64,000 bases of DNA from assembly GCA_030426265.1 (NCBI GenBank), contig JAUHYP010000002.1:113887-177886 (forward strand), read 5' to 3'. Origin of the DNA: Gammaproteobacteria bacterium (GTDB taxonomy: Bacteria > Pseudomonadota > Gammaproteobacteria > Xanthomonadales > SZUA-36). A program made the position numbers and the translations under genes. Under the pieces are notes generated by a model. The model searched no databases, was not told the DNA's origin, and worked only from the letters and a program-made list of their open reading frames with translations. Positions within the stretch are counted from its first letter, which is position 1. Every line of letters begins with the position of its first letter. Below, piece by piece: positions 38,297-46,208 of the stretch.

Positions 38297-39619
38297 TCAG
38301 TCGTCCTGAGGGTCGCCTTCCGGGTCTTCCTCCGGCGGTACTGCTGAATCATCGTCTTCGCCCGGCGCCGGCTCCCCGACGCCGCGCACACCCCGCAGTT
38401 CTTCCACGGTGAGCACCCCTCGGGCCGTTTCCCCGGGGTCCTGCGTCGCGTCGGCCGGCGGCAGCACCGGAAGGGCCTCTGCCGGGGATGTGTTGCCGGG
38501 TTGCGGGCTCACCTCGACGGGCGGCGGCAACGTGAGCGCGTCCTCGCCCCAGCGGCCCGGATCGGGTCCCGGATCAGGATGGAGGTCTGGCAAGCCATCC
38601 AGGTTCGTGGTTTCCGTGTCGCCTGCCGTGCTGTCGACCAGCCCCCGCTCGCGCAGGAACTCCGAGGCGCTCTGGGCGACCCCCTCGTCACTGAGGGTCT
38701 CAGGGTCGGTCGCGGAGGGCTCTTCCCATTCCCCCGGTTCGGGGCGATCCCGGGATTCGGGCCGCTCCTGGTTGGCGCCGGCCTGGCGGGCATTCTGCTC
38801 GCCCTGCTGGCCTTCACCCTCACCCGGTTCGCCCTGGCCTTCCTGTCCGTCCTGGCCCTGTTGCTGGCCTGGCGAACCCTGGGCAGTGCTGTCCGCAGTA
38901 CCGCCCGCAGCGCCCTGTGCTGAACCGGCCTGTGCGCCGGCGGCGCCCATCGGGCCCGCCTGGCCCTGGCCCGACGGTGGGTCGCCGGCCATACCGGTGG
39001 GCGGCATTCCGGGGACGCCCGCTTCCGCGCCGGGTTCTCCGGCCATCGGCGCAAGGCCGCCGCCTTCGCGGCCGGCAAGGATGGCCGCCTCGCGTTCGTG
39101 GTACTCGCCCACCAGTTCGACCCAGGCCTCGGCCTCGCGGCGGAGCAGGTCCGGATCCTTCTGCGCCGCGGCGCTGGGTGTGAATCGGTACGGCGCGTCG
39201 CGTTCCTCCGGCGTCCAGGGTCCGCGGGCCAGGATGATGCCGCGCAGCTGGTTGCGCAGGTGTTTCTGGGATTCCTCGGGCAGCTTGCCCATCTTCTCCA
39301 GGCTGCTGCCGGGCTGCAGCGTGGCCGTGGGGAAAGCCGGCCGCTCGAGACGCCGGTCGCTCAGTTCCATGTAGCGGCGGTAGTTGTCCTCGGCGACGTC
39401 GGTTTCACGGCTGGGATCGTCCGCGCCCGCCGCCGGGTCCTGTTCCGTTTCCGCTTCATCGGCGCCATCCGGCCCATCCTGGGCCAGGGTGGGCGCTGTC
39501 ATCGCCAGGCCGGCCAAGGCGGCCACCATCAACGCGGACAGGACCCGTCGCCGGAGCGCCGGGGCCTCGGGCGGCAGAAGCGGTGATGTCGTGGGGTTTC
39601 GGGTCACGGTCGGGCTCAT
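38297..39619 (-). CDS. Exported low-complexity Gly/Gln/Glu-rich protein, unknown
   Basis: Not recognised. A 440-residue protein, last gene of the leftward operon. A long signal peptide (VLSALMVAALAGLAMTAPTLA|QD) precedes a conserved-looking helical block (about 70-175: NYRRYMELSDRRLERPAF; EESQKHLRNQLRGIILARG). It then passes into a disordered, collagen-like stretch of Gly, Gln, Ala and Glu, and an acidic Pro-rich end. It could be a periplasmic spacer or wall-spanning tether. The start overlaps the SUMF1 gene stop; the longer frame to 40207 is a shadow of that gene. Confidence 0.65.
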   Translation of the reverse strand: MSPTVTRNPTTSPLLPPEAPALRRRVLSALMVAALAGLAMTAPTLAQDGPDGADEAETEQDPAAGADDPSRETDVAEDNYRRYMELSDRRLERPAFPTATLQPGSSLEKMGKLPEESQKHLRNQLRGIILARGPWTPEERDAPYRFTPSAAAQKDPDLLRREAEAWVELVGEYHEREAAILAGREGGGLAPMAGEPGAEAGVPGMPPTGMAGDPPSGQGQAGPMGAAGAQAGSAQGAAGGTADSTAQGSPGQQQGQDGQEGQGEPGEGEGQQGEQNARQAGANQERPESRDRPEPGEWEEPSATDPETLSDEGVAQSASEFLRERGLVDSTAGDTETTNLDGLPDLHPDPGPDPGRWGEDALTLPPPVEVSPQPGNTSPAEALPVLPPADATQDPGETARGVLTVEELRGVRGVGEPAPGEDDDSAVPPEEDPEGDPQDD

Positions 39620-41514
39620 TCCCTGATTTCCCTTACGACCCGGAAACCGGTGAAATCGTTCCGGTCGCCGTTCTTGAGGTTGAACCGGGCTGACAGGCGG
39701 ATGTCGCGCGAGCCGGTCACCCAGGAGCCGCCGCGGGTCATGTGCGAGGAGCAGATGCCGCGGGTCCAGGCGCTGCCATCGGTGGGCGCGTCCAGGTAGG
39801 AGAGGTTCAGGCAGTCGGCGGTCCATTCGGCGACGTTGCCGATCACGTCGAACAGGCCGGCCTTGTTCGAGCGGTGCGCGCCGACCGGCACGGTGCCCAC
39901 CGGGAAGCGGTCCGAGCAGGCCTCGTGCTGCCATTCGAAACCGGTTTCCGAGCCCGCCACGTTGCCGTAGGCGCACACCTGTTCCGGGGCGTCTCCCGGC
40001 CAGGGCCCGGTCGCGTCGGCCCTCGCCACGTACTCCCACTCGCTTTCGCTGGGCAGGCGATAGACCTGGCCGGTCTTCTCGCTCAGCCAGGTGAGGTATT
40101 CCTGGGCGTCGTTCCAGGACACCATGATCACCGGACGGTCGCCGCGACCCCAGCCGTTGTCCGGCGGACGGGTGCTGCAGCCGCCGGCTTCCACGCAGGC
40201 GTCCCACTGTCCGAAAGTGACTTCGAAAATGCCCACCGCGAAAGGCCGGGTGATGTTGACCACGCGGGCAGGGCGCTCCTGGGCCAGGGCCAGCGGGTCG
40301 TCATCGGCCGCGCCCTGCCGGAACGCGCCGACCGGCATCACCCGCAGTTCCGGGCAGAGGGGGCAGTCGCGGAAGGGCTTGCCGGGGGCCAGGGTCAGCC
40401 GCTCGACAGCCTCCAGGGCCGCCGTTACGTGCTCACCCTGGGGGAAGGCGTCGATATAGGCCTGGTACGCATCCCGGGTGTCCAGTTCCTGGGCGGTGGC
40501 GAAGGCGGTGTCGTCGTTGCTTCGGTCCAGCAGGTCGCGGCGGATGCGCTGGGCCTCGTCGACATGCAGGCCCGCGGGCCACGCCTGGAGATAGCGCTCC
40601 ATGGACGCCACGCTGCGTTCCTCGCGGGCCGCGGTCCAGGCCTCGTTGTCCCGGCGCTCGCGCTCCAGCCGCTCGCGTTCGACGCGCGCCGCCTCGGCGT
40701 CGATCGCCTCGATGCGCTGGTGCGCTTCGGCCTGGTGCAGGCCGGCCGGAAAATCCTCGAGATAGTCGACGTAGGCAGGACGGCTGTCTTCCGCCGACAG
40801 CGTTTCCCAGGCGCGTTCATCCAGGATGTCGATCTGCAACTGGGCCTGCGCGGCGTAGACCGATACCGGGAAATCCGCAAGGAAGTCGCGATAGCCCAGC
40901 AGGGTGTCGGCCTCCAGGGCGGCCTCCCAGCGCTGGCGTTCCTCGCTGGTGGGCGGCGCGACGCGCGGGCCTCGATCACGCTCGGCGCCCGGCTCGAGTT
41001 CTTGCAGCCACTCCTCCACCGGCAGGTCGCGGTCCGAAAACAGGAACACGGCGCCGGCCGCCATCAGCAGGGTGACCAGCACGGCCAGGGCGATCGGCAG
41101 CCAGGGGCGCCGTTCCCGGTCGGCAGGCGCTTCGGCCTGCAGCATCCGCCGGCGCCAGTCGATGGAGTCCTCGGGTTCCTCGCCGTCACGATCCGGGCGC
41201 AACTGGTAGAGCGTGCCGTTGGCTTCCAGGAGGCGCAGCACGCGGGGCCGGTCCTTGCGGTCCGGCCGCACGTCGCGGCGGGCCTGCTCACGGAAGTCCT
41301 CCAGTCCGGCCGCGAAGGACGCTTCAAAGCCGGCCAGGGGGCGCACGACGCCGTCCTCGCCGCGCTCGGCATCATCGGGGGCGTACTCCACCAGCTCGAA
41401 GGGCTGGCCAAGCGCCGTGTCGGACACACGGTAGACGATGCGGCCGTCGACGCGGCGCAGGACGGAGAGGACCTGCAGGCCGTCGACCTGCAGGCCCGGA
41501 ACCAGCGGTTTCAC
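39616..41514 (-). CDS. Degenerate kinase N-lobe - TM - SUMF1 (formylglycine-generating-like) protein
   Basis: A 632-residue single-pass protein. Residues 1-115 align with the N-lobe of bacterial Ser/Thr kinases (YRVSDTALGQPFELVEYAP, then GLEDFREQAR and RVLRLLEANGTLYQL). However, the Gly-rich loop is lost, the ATP-binding Lys of the usual VAIKEY is Val42, and the C-lobe is absent. A membrane helix spans about 138-160. A helical, TPR-like stretch (about 185-370) leads to a SUMF1 domain (about 378-632: MPVGAFRQGA, RPFAVGIFEVTFGQWDAC, YRLPSESEWEYVARA, IGNVAEWTADC, GFRVVREI), which should lie outside. The usual catalytic Cys pair of true FGE is not evident. Confidence 0.85.
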   Translation of the reverse strand: MKPLVPGLQVDGLQVLSVLRRVDGRIVYRVSDTALGQPFELVEYAPDDAERGEDGVVRPLAGFEASFAAGLEDFREQARRDVRPDRKDRPRVLRLLEANGTLYQLRPDRDGEEPEDSIDWRRRMLQAEAPADRERRPWLPIALAVLVTLLMAAGAVFLFSDRDLPVEEWLQELEPGAERDRGPRVAPPTSEERQRWEAALEADTLLGYRDFLADFPVSVYAAQAQLQIDILDERAWETLSAEDSRPAYVDYLEDFPAGLHQAEAHQRIEAIDAEAARVERERLERERRDNEAWTAAREERSVASMERYLQAWPAGLHVDEAQRIRRDLLDRSNDDTAFATAQELDTRDAYQAYIDAFPQGEHVTAALEAVERLTLAPGKPFRDCPLCPELRVMPVGAFRQGAADDDPLALAQERPARVVNITRPFAVGIFEVTFGQWDACVEAGGCSTRPPDNGWGRGDRPVIMVSWNDAQEYLTWLSEKTGQVYRLPSESEWEYVARADATGPWPGDAPEQVCAYGNVAGSETGFEWQHEACSDRFPVGTVPVGAHRSNKAGLFDVIGNVAEWTADCLNLSYLDAPTDGSAWTRGICSSHMTRGGSWVTGSRDIRLSARFNLKNGDRNDFTGFRVVREIRE

Positions 41515-42884
41515 GTGACGGGGCCCCTGGCGGGCGCCATCCGCACGATGATCTCGGCGGCCCCGAGCAGGATCTTGTCTTTCTCGTCGATGAAGAACAC
41601 TTCATCCTGCTGGCAACGCACGCCGTTGACGAAGGTGCCGTTGCGGCTGCCGAGGTCGGAAATCAACAACCGGCCCCCTTCACCCAGGATCACGGCATGC
41701 CGCCGGCTGATGCCCGGCCCGTCGGCGGTGAGCTGGACGCCCGCGCGGCCGATGACAGCCTGGAAACGGCCATCGCCGATCGAGGTCACGGCCCGGAGCG
41801 GGCGGCCATCGGCATGGGTGCCCTCGATGCGCAGCCAGCCCCCGGCGCCGGGCGCCTGGGTGGCCGGGGACGTGACCCGGCTGGGCGGGTGGTCCTCGCG
41901 CGTGCGGCGCGTGGGCATCCCGGTGGCCGAGAAGGTCATGGTGTCTGCCTGCATGGTGCGGCGAATCTTCTGGCGGCGCTGCTGGGCGGCCCGGCGTTTC
42001 ACCAGGATCCAGAACACCAGGCCGCTGATCAGGGCCGAAAGCAGGAACACCAGGGCGCCCTTGCCGAGTTGGGCCTCGTCCAGCAGCTGGTCGAGCCAGG
42101 ACGGTCCGCCGTCGCCCGTGCGGTTCGGCGCCGGCGCCGGCGCGGACTGCATGGCGACGCCGCCCACCGGCGCGAACTGCATGCAGGCCTCCAGGCGCAG
42201 GTCGATGTCCATGGCCTCGGTGAGGCGCAACATCTCGTCTCCCAGGATCACCCGCGGCGGCTCCACGGCGTTGATGCCCGGCTCCCCGCTGGCGATGACC
42301 AGTCCCGACCACTGGCCGCAGAGGTCCAGCAGGGGGCCGGTGAGGTTCGGTACCGCGCTTCCGGGTAGCAGCGCCTGGTTTTCGCCGGTGACCTTGCCGG
42401 CCACGTTCACCGGGATCCAGAAGGGCAGGGCGCCATCGGCGAGCATCTCGGCGGGGGGGAAGGCCGCCAGGCGCAGTTCGTGGTCCCGTTCCGGCGTGTT
42501 GAAGGTCACGCGCGCGGCAGGCCGGGAAAGCCCCGGCACGGCCAGCAGCGCCAGGGAGCCCTCGGAGGAGCTCCTGAGCAGCCGGGCGGGAATCCCGTCG
42601 CGCTCCAGGTCGGTGCCCACGTCCAGCACGTTGAGGCCCTCGCCATCGCCGGCGAATTCGGCGGAGACGACGACGAGGCCATCACCGGTATTGCTGCGTC
42701 CCACCACCACCCCGGTGCTGGGCCGCAGCAGGCCGCCCTCGACAAACTTCACGACCAGCACGATGGCGTCGGGCATGGCCGCGCGGGTGGGCAACTGCGA
42801 TTGCGCGGGCAGGGCGCAAACCGCCGCCAGCACGAAGGCCAGCAGGACGAGGGCGCGCCGGGGCAGGATGCGTGCCGCGCTCAC
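41511..42884 (-). CDS. Exported trypsin-like pseudoprotease - TM - FHA domain protein
   Basis: A 457-residue protein. After a signal peptide (LVLLAFVLAAVCALPAQS) comes a domain laid out like an HtrA/S1C protease, with TGVVVGRSNTGDGLVVVSAEF in place of the His segment, SEGSLALLAV in place of the Asp segment and NLTGPLLDLCGQWSGLV in place of the Ser segment. All three catalytic residues are replaced (Glu, Ser and Leu by my alignment). A helix (LGKGALVFLLSALISGLVFWILV, about 275-297) crosses the membrane. The cytoplasmic end has an FHA domain with the phospho-Thr binding pattern GISRRHAVI and DLGSRNGTFVNG. Confidence 0.82.
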   Translation of the reverse strand: MSAARILPRRALVLLAFVLAAVCALPAQSQLPTRAAMPDAIVLVVKFVEGGLLRPSTGVVVGRSNTGDGLVVVSAEFAGDGEGLNVLDVGTDLERDGIPARLLRSSSEGSLALLAVPGLSRPAARVTFNTPERDHELRLAAFPPAEMLADGALPFWIPVNVAGKVTGENQALLPGSAVPNLTGPLLDLCGQWSGLVIASGEPGINAVEPPRVILGDEMLRLTEAMDIDLRLEACMQFAPVGGVAMQSAPAPAPNRTGDGGPSWLDQLLDEAQLGKGALVFLLSALISGLVFWILVKRRAAQQRRQKIRRTMQADTMTFSATGMPTRRTREDHPPSRVTSPATQAPGAGGWLRIEGTHADGRPLRAVTSIGDGRFQAVIGRAGVQLTADGPGISRRHAVILGEGGRLLISDLGSRNGTFVNGVRCQQDEVFFIDEKDKILLGAAEIIVRMAPARGPVT

Positions 42885-43648
42885 CGGGCGTAGAGCCGGT
42901 TGATCAGGTGGTCCAGGCAGTATTGCCCGGCCCGGTTGAGGGTCCGTTCCTCGCGCCCCTGGACCAGGTTCTGCAGGAACACCAGGACGGCGGCCATGAC
43001 CAGCGCCAGCAAGGTGGTGCTGAAGGCCACGCCGAGGCGCCGGGTCACCTCGTAGAGCAGCTCCGGGCTCTCCACGTTGGCGCGGTCACCGGCGAAGTTC
43101 AGCGCCAGCATGATGCCCACCACCGTGCCGATGAAGCCCAGCGAGGGAATCAGCCAGGTGATGTATCGGATGATGTTGTAGCGCAGGTCCAGCTCGTGCA
43201 GGAACAGCTCCAGGCTGGAATTGAGCAGGGCGTTGGTCTGGTCCACCGACCGGCTGAGGTTGAAGTTCAGCACCAGCCGCTCGATCAAACGCGGCACGAA
43301 GCAGACCTGGCGGTATCGGCTGCTGCGCACCTTCTGGTAGATCGGCGTCATGTCCTCGCCAGGGCGCAGCACGGTCTCGTCATCCACGGGCAGGTATTCG
43401 CGGCCGAACTGGCTTTCTTCGATCAGGCCTGCGCGCCAGCGGATGAACACCTCGCCGAGTCCGATGAAAAACGCGATCCACAGGGCATTCTGGACCGTGA
43501 ACGGCCAGGAACCCCGGTCGATGTCGAGCAGGATCGCGGCCGCCGCGTCAGGCAGCACCCGGGCCAGCAGGGCGATGAACAGGATCGAGGCCGAGAGGGT
43601 GACAGCCAGGGTCAGCAGCCGCAGTTTCAGTTCGCCTGGCGGATTCAT
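42881..43648 (-). CDS. MotA/TolQ/ExbB-type proton channel family protein
   Basis: A 255-residue inner-membrane protein with four predicted helices (about 9-30, 43-64, 152-178, 203-228). The last two carry the family core: IPSLGFIGTVVGIMLALNF and LGVAFSTTLLALVMAAVLVFL, matching the TolQ/ExbB GLLGTV and T..GL..A patterns. Such proteins form the pentameric channel around two TolR/ExbD/MotB helices and turn proton-motive force into movement. No ExbD or MotB gene is present, but the two upstream vWA proteins have a suitable N-terminal helix. Overlaps its neighbours by 4 bp on both sides. Confidence 0.85.
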   Translation of the reverse strand: MNPPGELKLRLLTLAVTLSASILFIALLARVLPDAAAAILLDIDRGSWPFTVQNALWIAFFIGLGEVFIRWRAGLIEESQFGREYLPVDDETVLRPGEDMTPIYQKVRSSRYRQVCFVPRLIERLVLNFNLSRSVDQTNALLNSSLELFLHELDLRYNIIRYITWLIPSLGFIGTVVGIMLALNFAGDRANVESPELLYEVTRRLGVAFSTTLLALVMAAVLVFLQNLVQGREERTLNRAGQYCLDHLINRLYAR

Positions 43649-44067
43649 TTGGATTCGTCCACGATGCCGCCCGTGTCGGGGTTGCGTTTCGGCGTGTTCA
43701 GGGTCGGCTCGCTGTCGCGGTCGCGCAGGGTGTAGCGGCCCGTGCGGGCGTCGTACAGCGAGGGTTCGGGCGTGGGCGCCAGGCGCACGTCGCTGTCGGC
43801 GCCGAACAGGGAGGTGACCTGGTCCAGCGTGACCTCCACGTCGCCGAAGCGCAGGAGGTCGCCGGCGCAGGCGGCCACGAGCCGTGCACGCACCCAGTTG
43901 TCGTTGCGCTTCAGGAACATGCCGCGGCCTGAATTTTCGTCACGGATCCACAGGAAGTGGCCCGGGTCCAGGCGCGCCTGGGCGTGCAGGCCCGACACGG
44001 TCGGCCCCTCCAGCTTCAGGTCGCAGTTGTCATTGCTGCCGATGGTGACGATGGAATCTTCGTTCAC
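43645..44067 (-). CDS. Small FHA domain protein
   Basis: A 140-residue cytoplasmic protein. Residues 5-85 form an FHA domain (VTIGSNDNCDLKLEGPTVSGLHAQ, read in parts: the Gly, Asn and Ser-x-x-His elements are present). The C-terminal 50 residues are polar with several Thr (YTLRDRDSEPTLNTPK) and could include phospho-acceptor sites. The start is GTG at 44067 with GAGG about 11 nt upstream. It begins 118 bp after the end of the upstream vWA gene, the only gap in this operon. Confidence 0.78.
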   Translation of the reverse strand: MNEDSIVTIGSNDNCDLKLEGPTVSGLHAQARLDPGHFLWIRDENSGRGMFLKRNDNWVRARLVAACAGDLLRFGDVEVTLDQVTSLFGADSDVRLAPTPEPSLYDARTGRYTLRDRDSEPTLNTPKRNPDTGGIVDESK

Positions 44068-44185
44068 GGGTTCTTTTGCCTCGTCCTTGTCAGCGTACCG
44101 TGCACCCGGGCGTCACAGCCCGATGCCGGGGGCCGGCACATGCGCTCATGGTACCTGATTTCACTGTTGATCTCGCCTTGGGAGG

Positions 44186-45124
44186 TCACTGGGCCAGGGC
44201 CAGGAAACCCCCGGAATTCGCCCGGGCGAGGGTCTCCATGAACTCCACCGTGCCCTGGTACTTGAAGTAGTCGCCAATGGTCACGGCGTGGATCTCGACA
44301 TTGCCGCCATTGGCCACGGTGATCTGTTGCGCCAGCGTGCGCGGCGGCAGGTCCTCGTTGAACAGGGGGTTCGGCAGGCCGTCGCTGAGCAGAATCAGCG
44401 CCCCGGCCTCCGAGCGAAAGGCTTCGCGGAAGGCCGCGAGCAGGGGCGAGCCGCCGTCGAAACGCCCGCTGAGTCCGTTCACGAAACGCAGGGCCTGTCG
44501 GCGATTGCGGGGTGTGACGCGGACGAGGTCTCCGTTCTCCGGCCAGTGATAGAAGGCCGGGCCGCTGTCGAGCTGCTGGAAACCCAGTACGCCGAATTCC
44601 ATGCCCGGCTGCAGCGACTCCAGGGCGCGGGCCACGGAGGCCTGCACCAGGTCGCGGTGCTCGGCCAGGTACTTGTTCATGTCCACCATCAGCAGGAAGC
44701 GGGTTTCCTCGGTCTTCAGGCCCAGGAAACGAAAGGTGACCAGGTTCGTCGGCGCGGGTTCCTCGCCTTCCTCCTCGACGGGAGGCGGGGGCGCCGGTTC
44801 GGTTTTCGCGGCCTGCAGGCGGGCGTTCTGGGTTTCGATTTCGCTGGAGACGATGTCCTCCTCGGCTTCGAGTTCCTGGTGACGGGTCTGCGCGGCGCTG
44901 AGCGCGACCACCAGCCGTTCGACGCCCAGCTCCGACTCGTCGAGACGCGCGTCCGAACGCTGCGCCAGCGCCTCGAGGTAGGCCAGGTGGCCCTCCAGGC
45001 GCACTTCCTTCTGGTAATCGGGCATCAGGATGATGGTGATGATGATGAAAGCGCCCATGGCGGAGGCGAACAGGTCCACGGCGGACATCGAGTACACCCC
45101 GGCAAATTTCATGCGCGTTCTCAT
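44186..45124 (-). CDS. Membrane-anchored vWA-like protein with altered MIDAS
   Basis: A 312-residue protein. A TolR/MotB-like N-terminus (SMSAVDLFASAMGAFIIITI) has an Asp at the mouth of the single helix. A periplasmic coiled coil follows (about 45-100), then an acidic Pro linker and a vWA fold (about 130-310: RFLLMVDMNKYLAE, LILLSDGLPNP). The metal-site DxSxS is DMNKY here and the threonine loop is GGSPL, so metal binding is doubtful although the Asp of SDG remains. It overlaps its paralogue by 4 bp. Confidence 0.8.
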   Translation of the reverse strand: MRTRMKFAGVYSMSAVDLFASAMGAFIIITIILMPDYQKEVRLEGHLAYLEALAQRSDARLDESELGVERLVVALSAAQTRHQELEAEEDIVSSEIETQNARLQAAKTEPAPPPPVEEEGEEPAPTNLVTFRFLGLKTEETRFLLMVDMNKYLAEHRDLVQASVARALESLQPGMEFGVLGFQQLDSGPAFYHWPENGDLVRVTPRNRRQALRFVNGLSGRFDGGSPLLAAFREAFRSEAGALILLSDGLPNPLFNEDLPPRTLAQQITVANGGNVEIHAVTIGDYFKYQGTVEFMETLARANSGGFLALAQ

Positions 45125-46056
45125 CGGGAGACGCCCACGAAATCGCCGTTGTTGAGGCGCGACAGGGTCTGCAGGAACAGCACCAGGTTCCGGTTGTGGG
45201 TGTAGTCGCCGATGGCGACGGTATGCAGCTCGGTCTGCCGGAACTGGTTGCGGTCCGAGATGTTCTCGATGATGAAGCCGGGCGGGCTGTTGGGCTCGCC
45301 GTCGCTCATCAGGATGATGGCGCTGGCGGGGTATTCCATGGCCGCCTGCAGGGCGAAGTGTGTGGGCGTGCTGCCCACGAACTTGCGCGCCAGTCCGCGC
45401 GTGAATTCGCTGGCCTGGCGAAGGTTCTCGGGGGTGGCGCGCAGCAGGTTCTCACCGCCGGGAAAGCGCCAGAGCACCGGCTCCGGGTTGCCCTGGTAGC
45501 CCAGGATGGCGAACTCGTTGTCCTCGTCCAGGGGTTCGAGGATGTCCAGCACCGAACGGATCATCAGGTCCTGGTAGTTGATCATGCTGCCCGACATGTC
45601 CACCACGATCACGAACGAGCGTGACTCGGACGCCAGGCCGAGGATGGAGAACTCGACCCCGTCTTCCAGGTAGACCGGTTCGGGTTCGGGCTCGGGAGGC
45701 TCCGGCTCGATGGGGGCGGAGACTGTCACGGGAAGGTCCGCCACCTGGCGGTTGACGTCGTTGAGCATCGTGCGCAGGCGCGACAGGCGCTCTTCCAGGC
45801 CGGCATTGGCCTCGGTCAGGTCTTCGAGTTCGTCCTGCATGCGCCGCTGCTCGGCCTCCAGGTCCCTGGCCTCGCCGGCCGCCAGGCGGCGTTTTTCCAC
45901 CAGGTCGAGGGTCTGCGAGAAGGCGTCCTGGGGACCGGCGTTGCGGTAGTAGGGAAACAGGATCATGAACAGCAGGAGAAAGGCGCCGAGCGACGCGGCG
46001 AACAGGTCGATCGCCGAGGTGCTGAAGATGGACGTTTCCCGATCGGGGGTTCTCAA
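45121..46056 (-). CDS. Membrane-anchored vWA protein with intact MIDAS
   Basis: A paralogue of the next gene with the same layout: STSAIDLFAASLGAFLLLFM (TolR/MotB-like helix with Asp), a periplasmic coiled coil (about 45-95), an acidic Pro/Glu linker and a vWA domain with a complete metal site (FVIVVDMSGSM, GSTPTH, ILMSDGEPN). A TTG start at 46056 with AGGAG 8 nt upstream is chosen. It gives 311 residues, as in the 312-residue sibling, and the N-termini then align (LRTPDRETS with MRTRMKFAG). An ATG at 46185 would add 43 basic residues before the helix and is the alternative. Confidence 0.8.
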   Translation of the reverse strand: MRTPDRETSIFSTSAIDLFAASLGAFLLLFMILFPYYRNAGPQDAFSQTLDLVEKRRLAAGEARDLEAEQRRMQDELEDLTEANAGLEERLSRLRTMLNDVNRQVADLPVTVSAPIEPEPPEPEPEPVYLEDGVEFSILGLASESRSFVIVVDMSGSMINYQDLMIRSVLDILEPLDEDNEFAILGYQGNPEPVLWRFPGGENLLRATPENLRQASEFTRGLARKFVGSTPTHFALQAAMEYPASAIILMSDGEPNSPPGFIIENISDRNQFRQTELHTVAIGDYTHNRNLVLFLQTLSRLNNGDFVGVSR

Positions 46057-46208
46057 GCGCGGACGCTCCTGCTTGCTGCGTTTCGGTGGGTTCGCGACCC
46101 GGTGAACGTTGACAGCGACCCGGCCGGGTGGGTTCAATGCCTGCTGCCGTTTCCGGGTCCCGCGTTCGCGGGTGGGCCCGGCCATTTTACGACAGCCGAC
46201 CCGAACCC

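Noticed and set aside
41511..42884. Annotation as an active HtrA-like protease.
   Set aside because: None of the three catalytic positions can be matched to His, Asp and Ser.
39742..42903. A 1053-codon plus-strand open frame across the SUMF1 and FHA genes.
   Set aside because: The opposite strand has coupled genes with recognisable domains; this frame is low in meaningful motifs and is a shadow.
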